Source: UBA6522 sp036231525
Lineage (GTDB): Bacteria > Pseudomonadota > Gammaproteobacteria > Steroidobacterales > Rariloculaceae
NCBI GenBank assembly: GCA_036231525.1
Contig: JAZAGZ010000075.1
Span: forward strand, 1 to 6,676
DNA length: 6,676 bases
Direction of reading: 5' to 3'
Part shown: one piece after another, positions 1-6,542 of the stretch
How the letters are laid out: each line of letters starts with the position of its first letter
How positions within the stretch are numbered: position 1 is the stretch's first letter
Translations under genes and position numbers: made by a program
The notes under the pieces: model-generated
Told to the model about the DNA's origin: nothing
Database searches by the model: none
What the model saw: the letters and a program-made list of their open reading frames with translations, nothing else

Positions 1-4
1 GAAT

Positions 5-10
5 GGAGGG
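5..10 (+). promoter_or_regulatory. Ribosome binding site deciding the start at 18
   Basis: GGAGGG sits 7 bases before the ATG at 18. The upstream ATG at 3 overlaps this site and cannot use it, so translation most likely starts at 18. Confidence 0.75.
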
Positions 11-17
11 CTTAGAG

Positions 18-1070
18 ATGAATAAACAGATTGTAGCTACCGGGTTACTTTTATCTCTTTTTGTATCGTTCGGAGTACTAGCTCATCACTCTAGGACGAC
101 ATTTTTTGATATGAGTCAGACCGTTGAGCTTGAAGGCGAGATCACACGAGTGCAGTGGCGTAATCCTCATGTGCGTTACTGGATTCAAACTGATCCAGAG
201 TACGGTGGTGCGGTGTGGGAATTGGAGACCACGCCGCCCAGTATACTTGAGCGCCAAGGCATCAGTCGGGACATCTTAGCAGCGGGCACACGGGTCCGTG
301 TAGCTGGCCCACCTTCAAGACTTGTGGAGAATGCGATGGAGGCAAGCCACGTGCTATTGCCGGATGGTCGTGAAGTGTTGCTCCACACTGGTCGCGCCCC
401 GCTATGGACAAATAGAACAGTTGAGAGGGCGGTTCAGGGATTTGAAGAAGATGTTGTTAGGGCTGCCGAAGCTACAGCTAATGGAATCTTCAGAGTCTGG
501 AGCCGTCCTGCATTAGGACCAGACCGGCCGCCCTTTTGGTTGGGCGACTATCCATTAACCGAAACCGCGCGGGCGGTGAGTTCGATATGGGATCCGGTGA
601 CTGGCATAGATATCGGCTGTAAACCCAAGATCATGCCAGCAATTATGGCTAGCAGTTATCCTTTCGAATTTGTGGATGAAGGCGATCATCTTCGACTACT
701 AGTCGAGGAGTTCGATCAGGAGCGAATTATTCACCTGAGAAGGACGACGGCGGGTGAAGTTTTACCGGCTCCCTTGGGTTATTCGGTCGGTTATTGGGAG
801 CAGGGCGATCTCGTTGTCACTACCACCCATATTGATTCTTTGGATTTTGGCAGTGACGGTATTCCTTTAAGTGAGAATGTGCAGACACTCGAACGTTTCA
901 GCCTAAGTCCCGACGAACATCGCCTCAATTATGAGATAACGGTTACTGACTCAGGCATTTTCACTGAATCCATAACAATGACCTCTCACTGGATATGGCG
1001 AGCGGGTGAAATGATTAAGCCATACGATTGCATTGAGACTCCAGGGTCTTGGACAGATAGGAGAGATTGA
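18..1070 (+). CDS. DUF6152-family exported protein with a C-terminal WE/LVV module
   Basis: The protein has 350 residues and unknown function. Residues 1-22 form a signal peptide whose likely cut, after LA, leaves HHS as the mature N-terminus. Residues 23 to about 125 resemble the DUF6152 domain: HHS, then a GEITRVQWRNPH stretch (residues 40-51) typical of the family. From about residue 154 a second module follows, with C201-x-P, a GYSVGYWEQGDLVV block (254-267) and C338 near the end. C201 and C338 are the only cysteines in the protein, which suggests a periplasmic disulfide. The start at 18 is preferred over an in-frame ATG at 3 because GGAGGG lies 7 bases before it and because the signal peptide then begins cleanly with MNKQ. 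The gene converges with the 1175-1981 gene, which encodes the same C-terminal module alone. Family assignment is from motif recall; the export call is strong; the role is unknown. Confidence 0.82.
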   Translation: MNKQIVATGLLLSLFVSFGVLAHHSRTTFFDMSQTVELEGEITRVQWRNPHVRYWIQTDPEYGGAVWELETTPPSILERQGISRDILAAGTRVRVAGPPSRLVENAMEASHVLLPDGREVLLHTGRAPLWTNRTVERAVQGFEEDVVRAAEATANGIFRVWSRPALGPDRPPFWLGDYPLTETARAVSSIWDPVTGIDIGCKPKIMPAIMASSYPFEFVDEGDHLRLLVEEFDQERIIHLRRTTAGEVLPAPLGYSVGYWEQGDLVVTTTHIDSLDFGSDGIPLSENVQTLERFSLSPDEHRLNYEITVTDSGIFTESITMTSHWIWRAGEMIKPYDCIETPGSWTDRRD

Positions 1071-1174
1071 GCGAAGGATTCAAAATCTCGCGCAAGGCGA
1101 TGTTGCGAGTCTGTAAAACCTTGAGTGTCCAAGCGGCGGTTGTGTGCGAGCGACTGTTTCCCGACTATGAGTAG

Positions 1175-1981
1175 TTAACGTAGATTATCGTGATGTGAAT
1201 CGTTAACTCTGATTTCAAAGTCACGTTCGATACAGGGTGGTCCTTCAACGATTTCTCTATCAGTTAGCAGCGCTGTGCGAAGTACAAGCTCCCAGGGCTC
1301 TTGCAGAATCTCTGGATCATGAGCGGTTGCGCGCCATTCCAGCGTATCACCGTTTCTGTTTATACGCTCGATAACCCTTAGGTCTGTTGTGTGGAATGAA
1401 CCATCATCAGTAAGCCATGTTTTATCGTTGAAGTTGATGGTTTCAACCACCAATGTATCTTCTTCCCACCAACCAATAGCATCGCCCAGGAATCCCGGTT
1501 CAACGTCGGTACGGTGTGGTCGCCCGTCCATCGGGACTATGCGAAAATGATTCCCGGTATAGTCGTCGTAAAGAAAGATTATCTCGCTGGGAGTTTGTAC
1601 GATCTTGTCCGGTGGCCCAATACGGGGTAAACCAGGTGAGAAACAGTAAAGTAGCGGATCCTCCTCCACTTGGCGTGTTTCGAGATCCTTCACTCTGGCG
1701 ATATATTCAGGTTTGTACGTAGGGCGGTCTCCCGCTGCAGCGATACGTGGATTAGTGTCACATCCTACTAGGCATACCGAATCACCGATTTGCACGGGCG
1801 CTACAAAATCGATTCCAGAGCCATTATCCCAAGTCCCAGAAAGATCGGGGTGACCATCAGGTGTGCGGGGAGGATCGGCGGTCATCGCCACTTCTATGGG
1901 TAACACAACACACAGTGCGGCTGTCATCGTGATCGTGTATTTAGCCGTTTTTGAGCTTACGCATCGACTTGATTCGTTCAT
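1175..1981 (-). CDS. Exported protein of unknown function, stand-alone form of the C-terminal module of the DUF6152 proteins
   Basis: The protein has 268 residues. A basic N-region and a hydrophobic stretch (about 15-34) form a signal peptide, and the mature protein begins near DPPRTPDGHPDLSGTW (36-51), an opening I recall from uncharacterised exported proteins. The rest aligns by eye with the C-terminal halves of the two DUF6152 proteins in this window: C113, then MDGRPH (151-156), then GDAIGWWEEDTLVVET (166-181), then C250. The C113-C250 spacing is 137 residues. Two further cysteines form a CLVGC pair at 70-74 that the other two proteins lack. The ATG at 1981 has GGAGAG six bases upstream. 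The gene converges with the DUF6152 gene on its left and diverges from the alpha/beta-hydrolase gene on its right. No catalytic motif is recognised. It could be a binding or structural periplasmic protein, but that is a guess. Confidence 0.8.
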   Translation of the reverse strand: MNESSRCVSSKTAKYTITMTAALCVVLPIEVAMTADPPRTPDGHPDLSGTWDNGSGIDFVAPVQIGDSVCLVGCDTNPRIAAAGDRPTYKPEYIARVKDLETRQVEEDPLLYCFSPGLPRIGPPDKIVQTPSEIIFLYDDYTGNHFRIVPMDGRPHRTDVEPGFLGDAIGWWEEDTLVVETINFNDKTWLTDDGSFHTTDLRVIERINRNGDTLEWRATAHDPEILQEPWELVLRTALLTDREIVEGPPCIERDFEIRVNDSHHDNLR

Positions 1982-1993
1982 TACGATCTCTCC

Positions 1994-2032
1994 GGTAACG
2001 CTGCGTCTGAACGCAACGGTTTACTTGTTACC
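1994..2032 (-). promoter_or_regulatory. Predicted leader hairpin next to the ribosome site
   Basis: In a minus-strand transcript, CGTTGCGT can pair with ACGCAGCG (8 pairs, one G-U) around a UCAG loop. A lower stem of GGTAA with TTACC closes it, leaving a 9-base bulge on one side. The structure ends directly against the GGAGAG ribosome site (1988-1993) of the 1175-1981 gene, so it could affect translation start. No known riboswitch or leader class is recognised. Confidence 0.35.
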
Positions 2033-2086
2033 CAGCTAGGCTCGTCTCTACCGCTAAAATAGATAAGCAGTTGTAATGCATGATAT

Positions 2087-2092
2087 TTTATA
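2087..2092 (-). promoter_or_regulatory. Candidate -10 element for the 1175-1981 gene
   Basis: TATAAA is read on the minus strand about 105 bases before the start codon. The matching -35 position would fall inside the 2101-2119 palindrome and does not resemble TTGACA. If real, this would suit a promoter that needs an activator bound at the palindrome. Confidence 0.25.
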
Positions 2093-2100
2093 CCCTTCAA

Positions 2101-2119
2101 GGCTATCATAGCCGGCTAT
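2101..2119. promoter_or_regulatory. Overlapping palindromes, candidate operator
   Basis: Three half-sites follow one another: GGCTAT (2101-2106), ATAGCC (2108-2113) and GGCTAT (2114-2119). The first two form an inverted repeat with a one-base centre, and the last two form a perfect 12-base palindrome. The cluster lies between two divergent genes and on the -35 position of a candidate minus-strand promoter. This is typical of a binding site for a dimeric regulator. No regulator gene is present in the window. Confidence 0.45.
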
Positions 2120-2287
2120 TATTTAGAACCAAAGCCCTGATTAAGATGTCTTCATTATCCTCAATAATCTTGCTGTCCAAGCATTTTATTGACATGAATA
2201 AATCAGGTTTTGTTGGGTTTTAGGGCTTGCACTAGCTTGAAGCAATGACTCCGATTATTCTATGGATCTGAACTGGAGGATATACCT

Positions 2288-3154
2288 ATGAGAATAACAA
2301 TCTTCTTGCTTTTTATGTCTGTGATGTCTTTAACCGCCTTTGGGCAGGAATTTTGGAGTCATCGAATTGGAATACAGACCGATGTTCCATACGGAGACGA
2401 TCCCGCGCAGGTGGTAGATATCTATACTCAGGGTCATCGACCGGCAGTAGACCCCGGATTCGAGTTACAACCGGTAAGCGACCCTCGTCCTACGCTGGTC
2501 TGGATTCATGGTGGCGGTTGGATTCGTGGCGATAAGGCTACTAGTTTTGATAGGGCGGTACATTATCTAGAACGTGGTTGGCATGTCGTTAATGTTAATT
2601 ACCGTATAGGTTCTGGTACGGCTCCTCAGGCTGTAGACGATGTCATGTGCGCATATAAATGGGTAGTGGATGCAGCACAAAGATCGGGACGCAGCGACAG
2701 GTTTGTAGTCAGCGGAAATTCCGCCGGCGGACATCTTGCGTTGGTGGTCGGATTGCTGAATGGAACTGGTAACCACCCATGCCGTGCCAATATTGCGCCT
2801 AGCGCCGTGGTCAACTGGTATGGGATTACGGATATTGAATCAGTAGAAACATTTCTTGCTAAGTCGCGGCCCAACGGAAATTACGCATTTTCTTGGATTG
2901 GAAACAAGGATCGGATTGCAGAGATTTCTGCGCGCTATTCTCCTCTTTCTCTGATCTCAGGTATTGTGCCGCCGATTATTACGATCCATGGGACTGCCGA
3001 TAATGTCGTTCCTTATGAGCAAGCAACAAATTTCCATGATGCGTTAGATACGAGAAATCGATTAGTTACGCTGGAAGGTGGTACCCATGGTGGATTTAGT
3101 GACGCTCAATACCAGGAAGCTATGACAGCAATCTTCGAATTTCTTGAGAACTAG
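2288..3154 (+). CDS. Exported alpha/beta-hydrolase (esterase, BD-FAE/HSL-like)
   Basis: A serine hydrolase of 288 residues, expected to cleave ester bonds outside the cytoplasm. Residues 1-19 form a short signal peptide ending at TAFG. The oxyanion-hole motif is HGGGW (74-78). The nucleophile elbow is GNSAG with Ser145, followed by GH. The acid is Asp238 in HGTADNVVP and the base is His267 in GGTHGGF, so the triad is complete. The HGGGWIRGDK and SAGGHLA patterns match the BD-FAE/esterase-lipase group rather than peptidases; the substrate cannot be read from sequence. The start is supported by GGAGGA with a 7-base spacer. The metallo-beta-lactamase-fold gene begins 49 bases downstream with its own ribosome site, so the two are probably co-transcribed. 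Both products are exported, which hints at successive steps on one substrate, though this is inference. Confidence 0.9.
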   Translation: MRITIFLLFMSVMSLTAFGQEFWSHRIGIQTDVPYGDDPAQVVDIYTQGHRPAVDPGFELQPVSDPRPTLVWIHGGGWIRGDKATSFDRAVHYLERGWHVVNVNYRIGSGTAPQAVDDVMCAYKWVVDAAQRSGRSDRFVVSGNSAGGHLALVVGLLNGTGNHPCRANIAPSAVVNWYGITDIESVETFLAKSRPNGNYAFSWIGNKDRIAEISARYSPLSLISGIVPPIITIHGTADNVVPYEQATNFHDALDTRNRLVTLEGGTHGGFSDAQYQEAMTAIFEFLEN

Positions 3155-3190
3155 CTATGTATACTCGGTTATCAAGTGCTTGTATTGGTT

Positions 3191-3196
3191 GGGGAG
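3191..3196 (+). promoter_or_regulatory. Ribosome binding site deciding the start at 3204
   Basis: GGGGAG lies 7 bases before the ATG at 3204. An in-frame ATG at 3144 would overlap the end of the hydrolase gene, lacks a comparable site, and would place 20 extra residues before a good signal peptide. The 3204 start is therefore preferred. Confidence 0.75.
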
Positions 3197-3203
3197 AATA
3201 AAA

Positions 3204-4229
3204 ATGGATAGTCGTCATTCCTTAGCACCTTATTTTCCGTTTTGCTTTGGGTTGATTGTTGCAATGGGATTGGTAATGGGTGCTCGCGCACAAGATGAGC
3301 CCACGCGCTCAATTACGCAGATTGGAGAAGATCTGTATCGCGCCCAGAATAATATTCATCACGCGGTGTTTCTGGTTACGGATGATGGAATTATCCTTGC
3401 AGATCCGATTAACACGGAATTTTCGACATGGCTAAAAAGTGAATTGGATAGGCAGTTTGGTGTGCCAGTGAGATATGTGCTCTACAGCCATCATCACTGG
3501 GATCATGCTTCAGGCGGTGCTGTTTTTGAGGATACCGCTCAGTTTGTAGGCCACGAAAACATGTTAAACCAAATTGCTATGCCACCCTCCAATACACCTC
3601 TTCCCGTAAATGCTTCGCGTCAAGATGAAAATGGTAATGGTCAGCTTGAGCGTTCAGAGGTGAGTGGTATTTTTGAGGGTAGATTTGATCTGTACGACGA
3701 GGATGGCAACAATGCGATTAACGGAGCGGAAGCCACTCGCGGCGCACTGAAGGAAGTACGGGCGCCAAATCTAACCTATAAGGATCGGTTGGAAATTTCC
3801 CTAGGGGGTAAGAGTGTCGAACTAATCTATACTGGGAACCAGACCCACGCGGACGATATAAGCATCATTCGATTTCCGGATGCAAGTACCATCTTCTTAG
3901 TCGACTGGGTTAGCCCTGGTCGTCTTCCATTCGCAACCTTGGGAACTGGGATGCTGGAAGCTTGGCTTAACGCTATTCGTTTAGCCGAAGCGTTGGAGTA
4001 TGACGTTGCTGTCGGTGGGCATGGCGTGGTGGGGGATAAGGCAGATGTTACCGCTGTACGTCATTATCTAGAAGAACTTCGGGATCAGGTTGCTGCCGGT
4101 ATTGCGGCAGGCAGAACCATGGAGGAACTTCAAGCGTCCGTTTTGATGGAACCATACCAGAGCTGGCAAAACTATGAGTTATGGCGGGCGCTAAATGTGG
4201 AGGGCATGTACAACCTATTAACACCGTAG
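3204..4229 (+). CDS. Exported metallo-beta-lactamase-fold hydrolase with an inserted EF-hand pair
   Basis: A 341-residue zinc-dependent hydrolase. The signal peptide spans residues 1-29 and ends in ARA before Q30. The metal ligands of the fold are all present: HHHWDH (96-101, giving H96, H98, D100, H101), H215 in GNQTHADD, D234 in FLVDW and H273 in GGHG. Between the first motif and H215, about residues 137-186 form an insert with two 12-residue calcium loops: D141-E152 (DENGNGQLERSE) and D165-E176 (DEDGNNAINGAE), 24 residues apart as in bacterial EF-hand pairs. The first fits the canonical D-x-N-x-N-G-x-hydrophobic-x-x-x-E pattern; the second has Asn where Gly is usual. The core resumes at YKDRLEISLGG (192-202). 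It lies downstream of the esterase gene. Substrate is unknown: lactonase, esterase and beta-lactamase-like roles are all open. The fold call is very secure. Confidence 0.9.
   Translation: MDSRHSLAPYFPFCFGLIVAMGLVMGARAQDEPTRSITQIGEDLYRAQNNIHHAVFLVTDDGIILADPINTEFSTWLKSELDRQFGVPVRYVLYSHHHWDHASGGAVFEDTAQFVGHENMLNQIAMPPSNTPLPVNASRQDENGNGQLERSEVSGIFEGRFDLYDEDGNNAINGAEATRGALKEVRAPNLTYKDRLEISLGGKSVELIYTGNQTHADDISIIRFPDASTIFLVDWVSPGRLPFATLGTGMLEAWLNAIRLAEALEYDVAVGGHGVVGDKADVTAVRHYLEELRDQVAAGIAAGRTMEELQASVLMEPYQSWQNYELWRALNVEGMYNLLTP
3612..3761 (+). other. EF-hand pair insertion within the metallo-beta-lactamase-fold gene
   Basis: This stretch encodes about residues 137-186. The loops are at 3624-3659 and 3696-3731. 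Between them lies a helix-like segment, VSGIFEGRFDLY. Calcium would be bound by D141, N143, N145 and E152 in loop one, and by D165, D167, N169 and E176 in loop two. The insert edges are judged by where the recognisable core stops and resumes, so they are approximate. Confidence 0.8.
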
Positions 4230-4248
4230 CGGAGATCTGAATCTTGGT

Positions 4249-4269
4249 GGAGAACTAAGCTAGTTTTCC
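4249..4269 (+). terminator. Weak hairpin between convergent genes
   Basis: GGAGAACTA and TAGTTTTCC pair around an AGC loop (nine pairs, one G-U in plus-strand RNA). It lies just after the metallo-beta-lactamase-fold gene and overlaps the last codons of the opposing DUF6152 gene. There is no run of T after it, so it is a poor match to an intrinsic terminator, though the position is right. Confidence 0.25.
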
Positions 4270-5267
4270 CCGATCAGGTAACGTCCGGCAACTTCCGGGT
4301 CACAGCTGTACGGGATTAAGTCCATGTGTGGCGCGTACTGCCACTCGAACGTATCAGTGAGGGGTGCGATCAGGTAGTCCGGATCTTCCAGAGTGTAGTG
4401 GATAATGATTTGCGTTCGATCCTCGCTCAGCCGATATCTTTCCGTGAGCCGTTTTTGGGGGCCCGATGGAATGGAGAGCTCATGCGCTATGGGGTGGGGC
4501 GCGAACTGGGTCGTCTCAACGACCAGGGCGTCACCTTCCCAGTGTCCGATGGAGTGCCCTCGTGAAGTTAGTTCGGCGTTCTCGGGGTGTCCTCGCCCGT
4601 CCAAGTAGATAATTCTCTGCTCACTTTCCGTCTCGGCCGTGATGATAATACGATCATCAAGTACCTCAATATCGTTCACGTGTGGATGCCCCAGCCGCTG
4701 TGGTATGGGGTGAGGAACGCACTGGGTTCCTGGACTTTCGGTTTCGACGAATGCTTGTTTTGCCGCTCTGCCCTTCTCATTAGCGAGTTGGCTCATCAGC
4801 TCGAAAAAATGCAGAAAGGCATAGTCAGGCAGCCATCTACCAGCGATGCTGGTGGCTTGGGCTCTGGGTGGAGGTGGTTCGTCCGGCCTAAGATCCCACG
4901 ACGTAAGCACCGTTCCATCCGCTTTCTCAAGAGAAATCAGATTCATGTAGTGTCGCTGCGGATTCCTTGCGGGATGCGCTATGACCTCAATTCGGTCTCC
5001 CGGTTGCAAAGAATCCGCAGTCCAGCCAATACGGCTTAACTCGGTTGTCCAGTCTGATTCCACTTCCCACTCGACTGTACTCCCAGTTTCATTTGTGGAT
5101 TCAACGTAGAAGTAGACGTGAGGATTTTTAAAGTCAAATCGGGTGACAGTGCCCTCGATGTTGACGACAGTGCCTGCGTCGAACGGGGCCGAGCTGTGAT
5201 GCCCTAACGCGATTGGGGTTGCTAGTACGATTACGGCGGAAGTGAAAAGGCCTCGTGCGGATACCAT
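4260..5267 (-). CDS. DUF6152-family exported protein, second copy
   Basis: A 335-residue protein of unknown function and the same architecture as the 18-1070 product. The signal peptide (1-22) ends in ALG, leaving HHSSAPFD as the mature N-terminus. The DUF6152 part (about 23-125) has GTVTRFDFKNPHVYFY (39-54). A proline-rich linker, DEPPPPRA (129-136), joins it to the C-terminal module, which opens near AGRW (142-145) and contains C183, IIYLDGRGHP (219-228), GHSIGHWEGDALVVETT (237-253) and C322. C183 and C322 are the only cysteines. GAGGT lies six bases before the ATG. The gene converges with the metallo-beta-lactamase-fold gene, 30 bases apart, and is 208 bases from the dehydrogenase gene behind it, enough for its own promoter. 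It is diverged from the first copy, so it does not look like a recent duplication. Confidence 0.85.
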   Translation of the reverse strand: MVSARGLFTSAVIVLATPIALGHHSSAPFDAGTVVNIEGTVTRFDFKNPHVYFYVESTNETGSTVEWEVESDWTTELSRIGWTADSLQPGDRIEVIAHPARNPQRHYMNLISLEKADGTVLTSWDLRPDEPPPPRAQATSIAGRWLPDYAFLHFFELMSQLANEKGRAAKQAFVETESPGTQCVPHPIPQRLGHPHVNDIEVLDDRIIITAETESEQRIIYLDGRGHPENAELTSRGHSIGHWEGDALVVETTQFAPHPIAHELSIPSGPQKRLTERYRLSEDRTQIIIHYTLEDPDYLIAPLTDTFEWQYAPHMDLIPYSCDPEVAGRYLIGEN

Positions 5268-5280
5268 GGCATGACCTCGT

Positions 5281-5373
5281 CTGTGTATTCGTTATTACAG
5301 GGCGTTCGTCAGGACGTCCGTTCTCACTCACTCTTCCCAGGTGGTGTAGTGGCATTATACGCGCTGTGTATTC
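5281..5373. repeat. 10-base direct repeat CTGTGTATTC, two copies
   Basis: Identical copies lie at 5281-5290 and 5364-5373. On the minus strand one copy sits just upstream of the TATAAT and the other just upstream of the ribosome site of the DUF6152 gene. Paired regulator sites are possible; chance is not excluded. Confidence 0.4.
5354..5359 (-). promoter_or_regulatory. Candidate -10 element (TATAAT) for the second DUF6152 gene
   Basis: A perfect TATAAT is read on the minus strand 87 bases before the start codon. No good -35 lies 16-18 bases upstream; a TTGAAT is present, but only 10 bases away. The hexamer is suggestive, and the full promoter is not established. Confidence 0.4.
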
Positions 5374-5475
5374 AACTGGATGCTATAGAATGGTGAACAC
5401 GCTATGTGGAGAACATGTACAAAATGTTTGATCCGTAGCAGGGGAGGATAAACATTGATTGTTAGGTGAGCCCGT

Positions 5476-6534
5476 TTAGATAGCGAGTTCGATAGCCTTT
5501 CCGAGCGCTTCGGTATTTGCCTTACCACCCATATCTCGGGTGAGGTTTGCACCCTCACGTAATACGTTCTCGATAGCTACCATGATATCGTCATGGGCAT
5601 CTTGGTGGCCGAGATGCTGCAGCATCATTGCACCAGCCCAGATTGTGCCAATAGGGTTAGCTATACCTTGGCCAGCAATGTCTGGAGCGGAGCCATGTAC
5701 CGGTTCGAACATGGAAGGATGAGCCTTTTCTGGGTTCATGTTGGCGGATGGAGCGATGGCAATTGTGCCTGTACAGGCCGGGCCGAGATCGGAAAGGATA
5801 TCACCGAAGAGATTGCTACCTACAACCGTATCAAAATGTTCTGGCATGCGTACGAAGTTTGCAGTGAGTATGTCAATGTGGAACTGGTCAACTTTCACAT
5901 CTGGGTAGTTTTTACCCATTTTTTTAAGCCGCGCATCCCAGTACGGCATTGAGTGAATAATGCCGTTAGACTTTGTGGCAGATGTTAAATGTTTGGCCGG
6001 ACGGGAGTTTGCAAGTTCGTATGCGTATTTTTGTACACGATCGACACCACGCCGGGTGAAAACATTCTGTTGTATAACGATCTCATTTTCAGTGCCTTCG
6101 TACTGAATACCTCCAATAGCGGAGTATTCACCTTCAACATTTTCTCTGACGACATAGAAGTCAATATCTCCGGCCTTTTTATTGGCAAGCGGGCAGGGCA
6201 CGCCTTCAAATAGGCGTACAGGACGAAGGTTGATGTACTGGTCAAACTCTCGTCGGATAGGGATTAATAGCCCCCATAGGGAGACGTGATCAGCTACAGT
6301 TGGGAATCCAACGGCTCCGAGGTAAATCGCATCAAAGGCTCGGAGTTCTTCGATCCCGTCCTCTGGCATCATGGAGCCTGTTTCAAGATACCGTTCGCAG
6401 GACCAATCAAATTGCTCCCATTCAAACTGAAGTTTGTGTTTCGCTCCTGCAGCTTCTAATACTCGAACACCTTCTGGCATGACTTCCATGCCAATCCCAT
6501 CTCCTGGAATGAGAGCAATTTTTAGATTATTCAC
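5476..6534 (-). CDS. dmlA: D-malate / tartrate dehydrogenase family (NAD-dependent decarboxylating)
   Basis: A cytoplasmic beta-decarboxylating dehydrogenase of the isocitrate/isopropylmalate family. D-malate is the likely substrate (to pyruvate and CO2), with tartrate or isopropylmalate possible. From the chosen GTG start it has 352 residues, against about 361 for E. coli DmlA, which it closely resembles from memory. Visible motifs are GDGIG (11-15), SLWGLLIPIRREFDQY (85-100), NLRPVR (102-107), GDIDFYVVREN (122-132), SATKSNG (185-191), SNLFGDILSDLGPACTGT (240-257) and EPVHGSAPDIAG (277-288). Expected catalytic and metal residues are Y137, K188, D221, D245 and D249, with substrate arginines R94, R104 and R130. 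GTG at 6534 is preferred over an in-frame TTG at 6561, because it lies 8 bases after the upstream stop and gives the normal family N-terminus, MNNLKIALIPG. Neither start has a clear ribosome site, so translation is probably coupled to the M24 gene. The family is certain and the exact substrate less so. Confidence 0.88.
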   Translation of the reverse strand: MNNLKIALIPGDGIGMEVMPEGVRVLEAAGAKHKLQFEWEQFDWSCERYLETGSMMPEDGIEELRAFDAIYLGAVGFPTVADHVSLWGLLIPIRREFDQYINLRPVRLFEGVPCPLANKKAGDIDFYVVRENVEGEYSAIGGIQYEGTENEIVIQQNVFTRRGVDRVQKYAYELANSRPAKHLTSATKSNGIIHSMPYWDARLKKMGKNYPDVKVDQFHIDILTANFVRMPEHFDTVVGSNLFGDILSDLGPACTGTIAIAPSANMNPEKAHPSMFEPVHGSAPDIAGQGIANPIGTIWAGAMMLQHLGHQDAHDDIMVAIENVLREGANLTRDMGGKANTEALGKAIELAI

Positions 6535-6542
6535 AGCTGTGC

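Larger units (their letters stand above)
1982..2287. other. Divergent intergenic region with control elements
   Basis: This 306-base stretch separates the start codons of two divergent genes and must hold both promoters. It contains a leader hairpin (1994-2032), a TATAAA-like -10 candidate for the minus strand (2087-2092), a palindrome cluster (2101-2119) and an isolated TTGACA (2189-2194) without a convincing -10 partner. It is AT-rich from about 2080 to 2220. I see no small gene in it. Confidence 0.6.
5268..5475 (-). other. Upstream region of the second DUF6152 gene
   Basis: This 208-base gap lies between two minus-strand genes. It holds a consensus -10 hexamer, a 10-base direct repeat and an 8-base palindrome, GGACGTCC (5312-5319). 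No clear intrinsic terminator follows the dehydrogenase gene. Confidence 0.5.

Noticed and set aside
1087..1109. CTCGC...GCGAG inverted repeat between the convergent genes at the left end, as a terminator
   Set aside because: There are only five pairs, the loop is 13 bases, and no T run follows.
2189..2194. Perfect TTGACA as a -35 box for the alpha/beta-hydrolase gene
   Set aside because: No TATAAT-like hexamer lies 16-18 bases downstream; the bases there read GTTGGG. It may be chance or need another factor.
3144..3203. Upstream start of the metallo-beta-lactamase-fold gene overlapping the esterase gene
   Set aside because: It lacks a good ribosome site and would put 20 residues before a complete signal peptide that begins at 3204.
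4587..5039. 150-codon open frame on the plus strand, opposite the second DUF6152 gene
   Set aside because: The minus-strand frame has a signal peptide, family motifs and a ribosome site. The plus-strand translation shows no recognisable domain.
5593..5952. 119-codon open frame on the plus strand inside the dehydrogenase gene
   Set aside because: It lies wholly opposite a well-conserved dehydrogenase coding sequence and has no protein-like features of its own.
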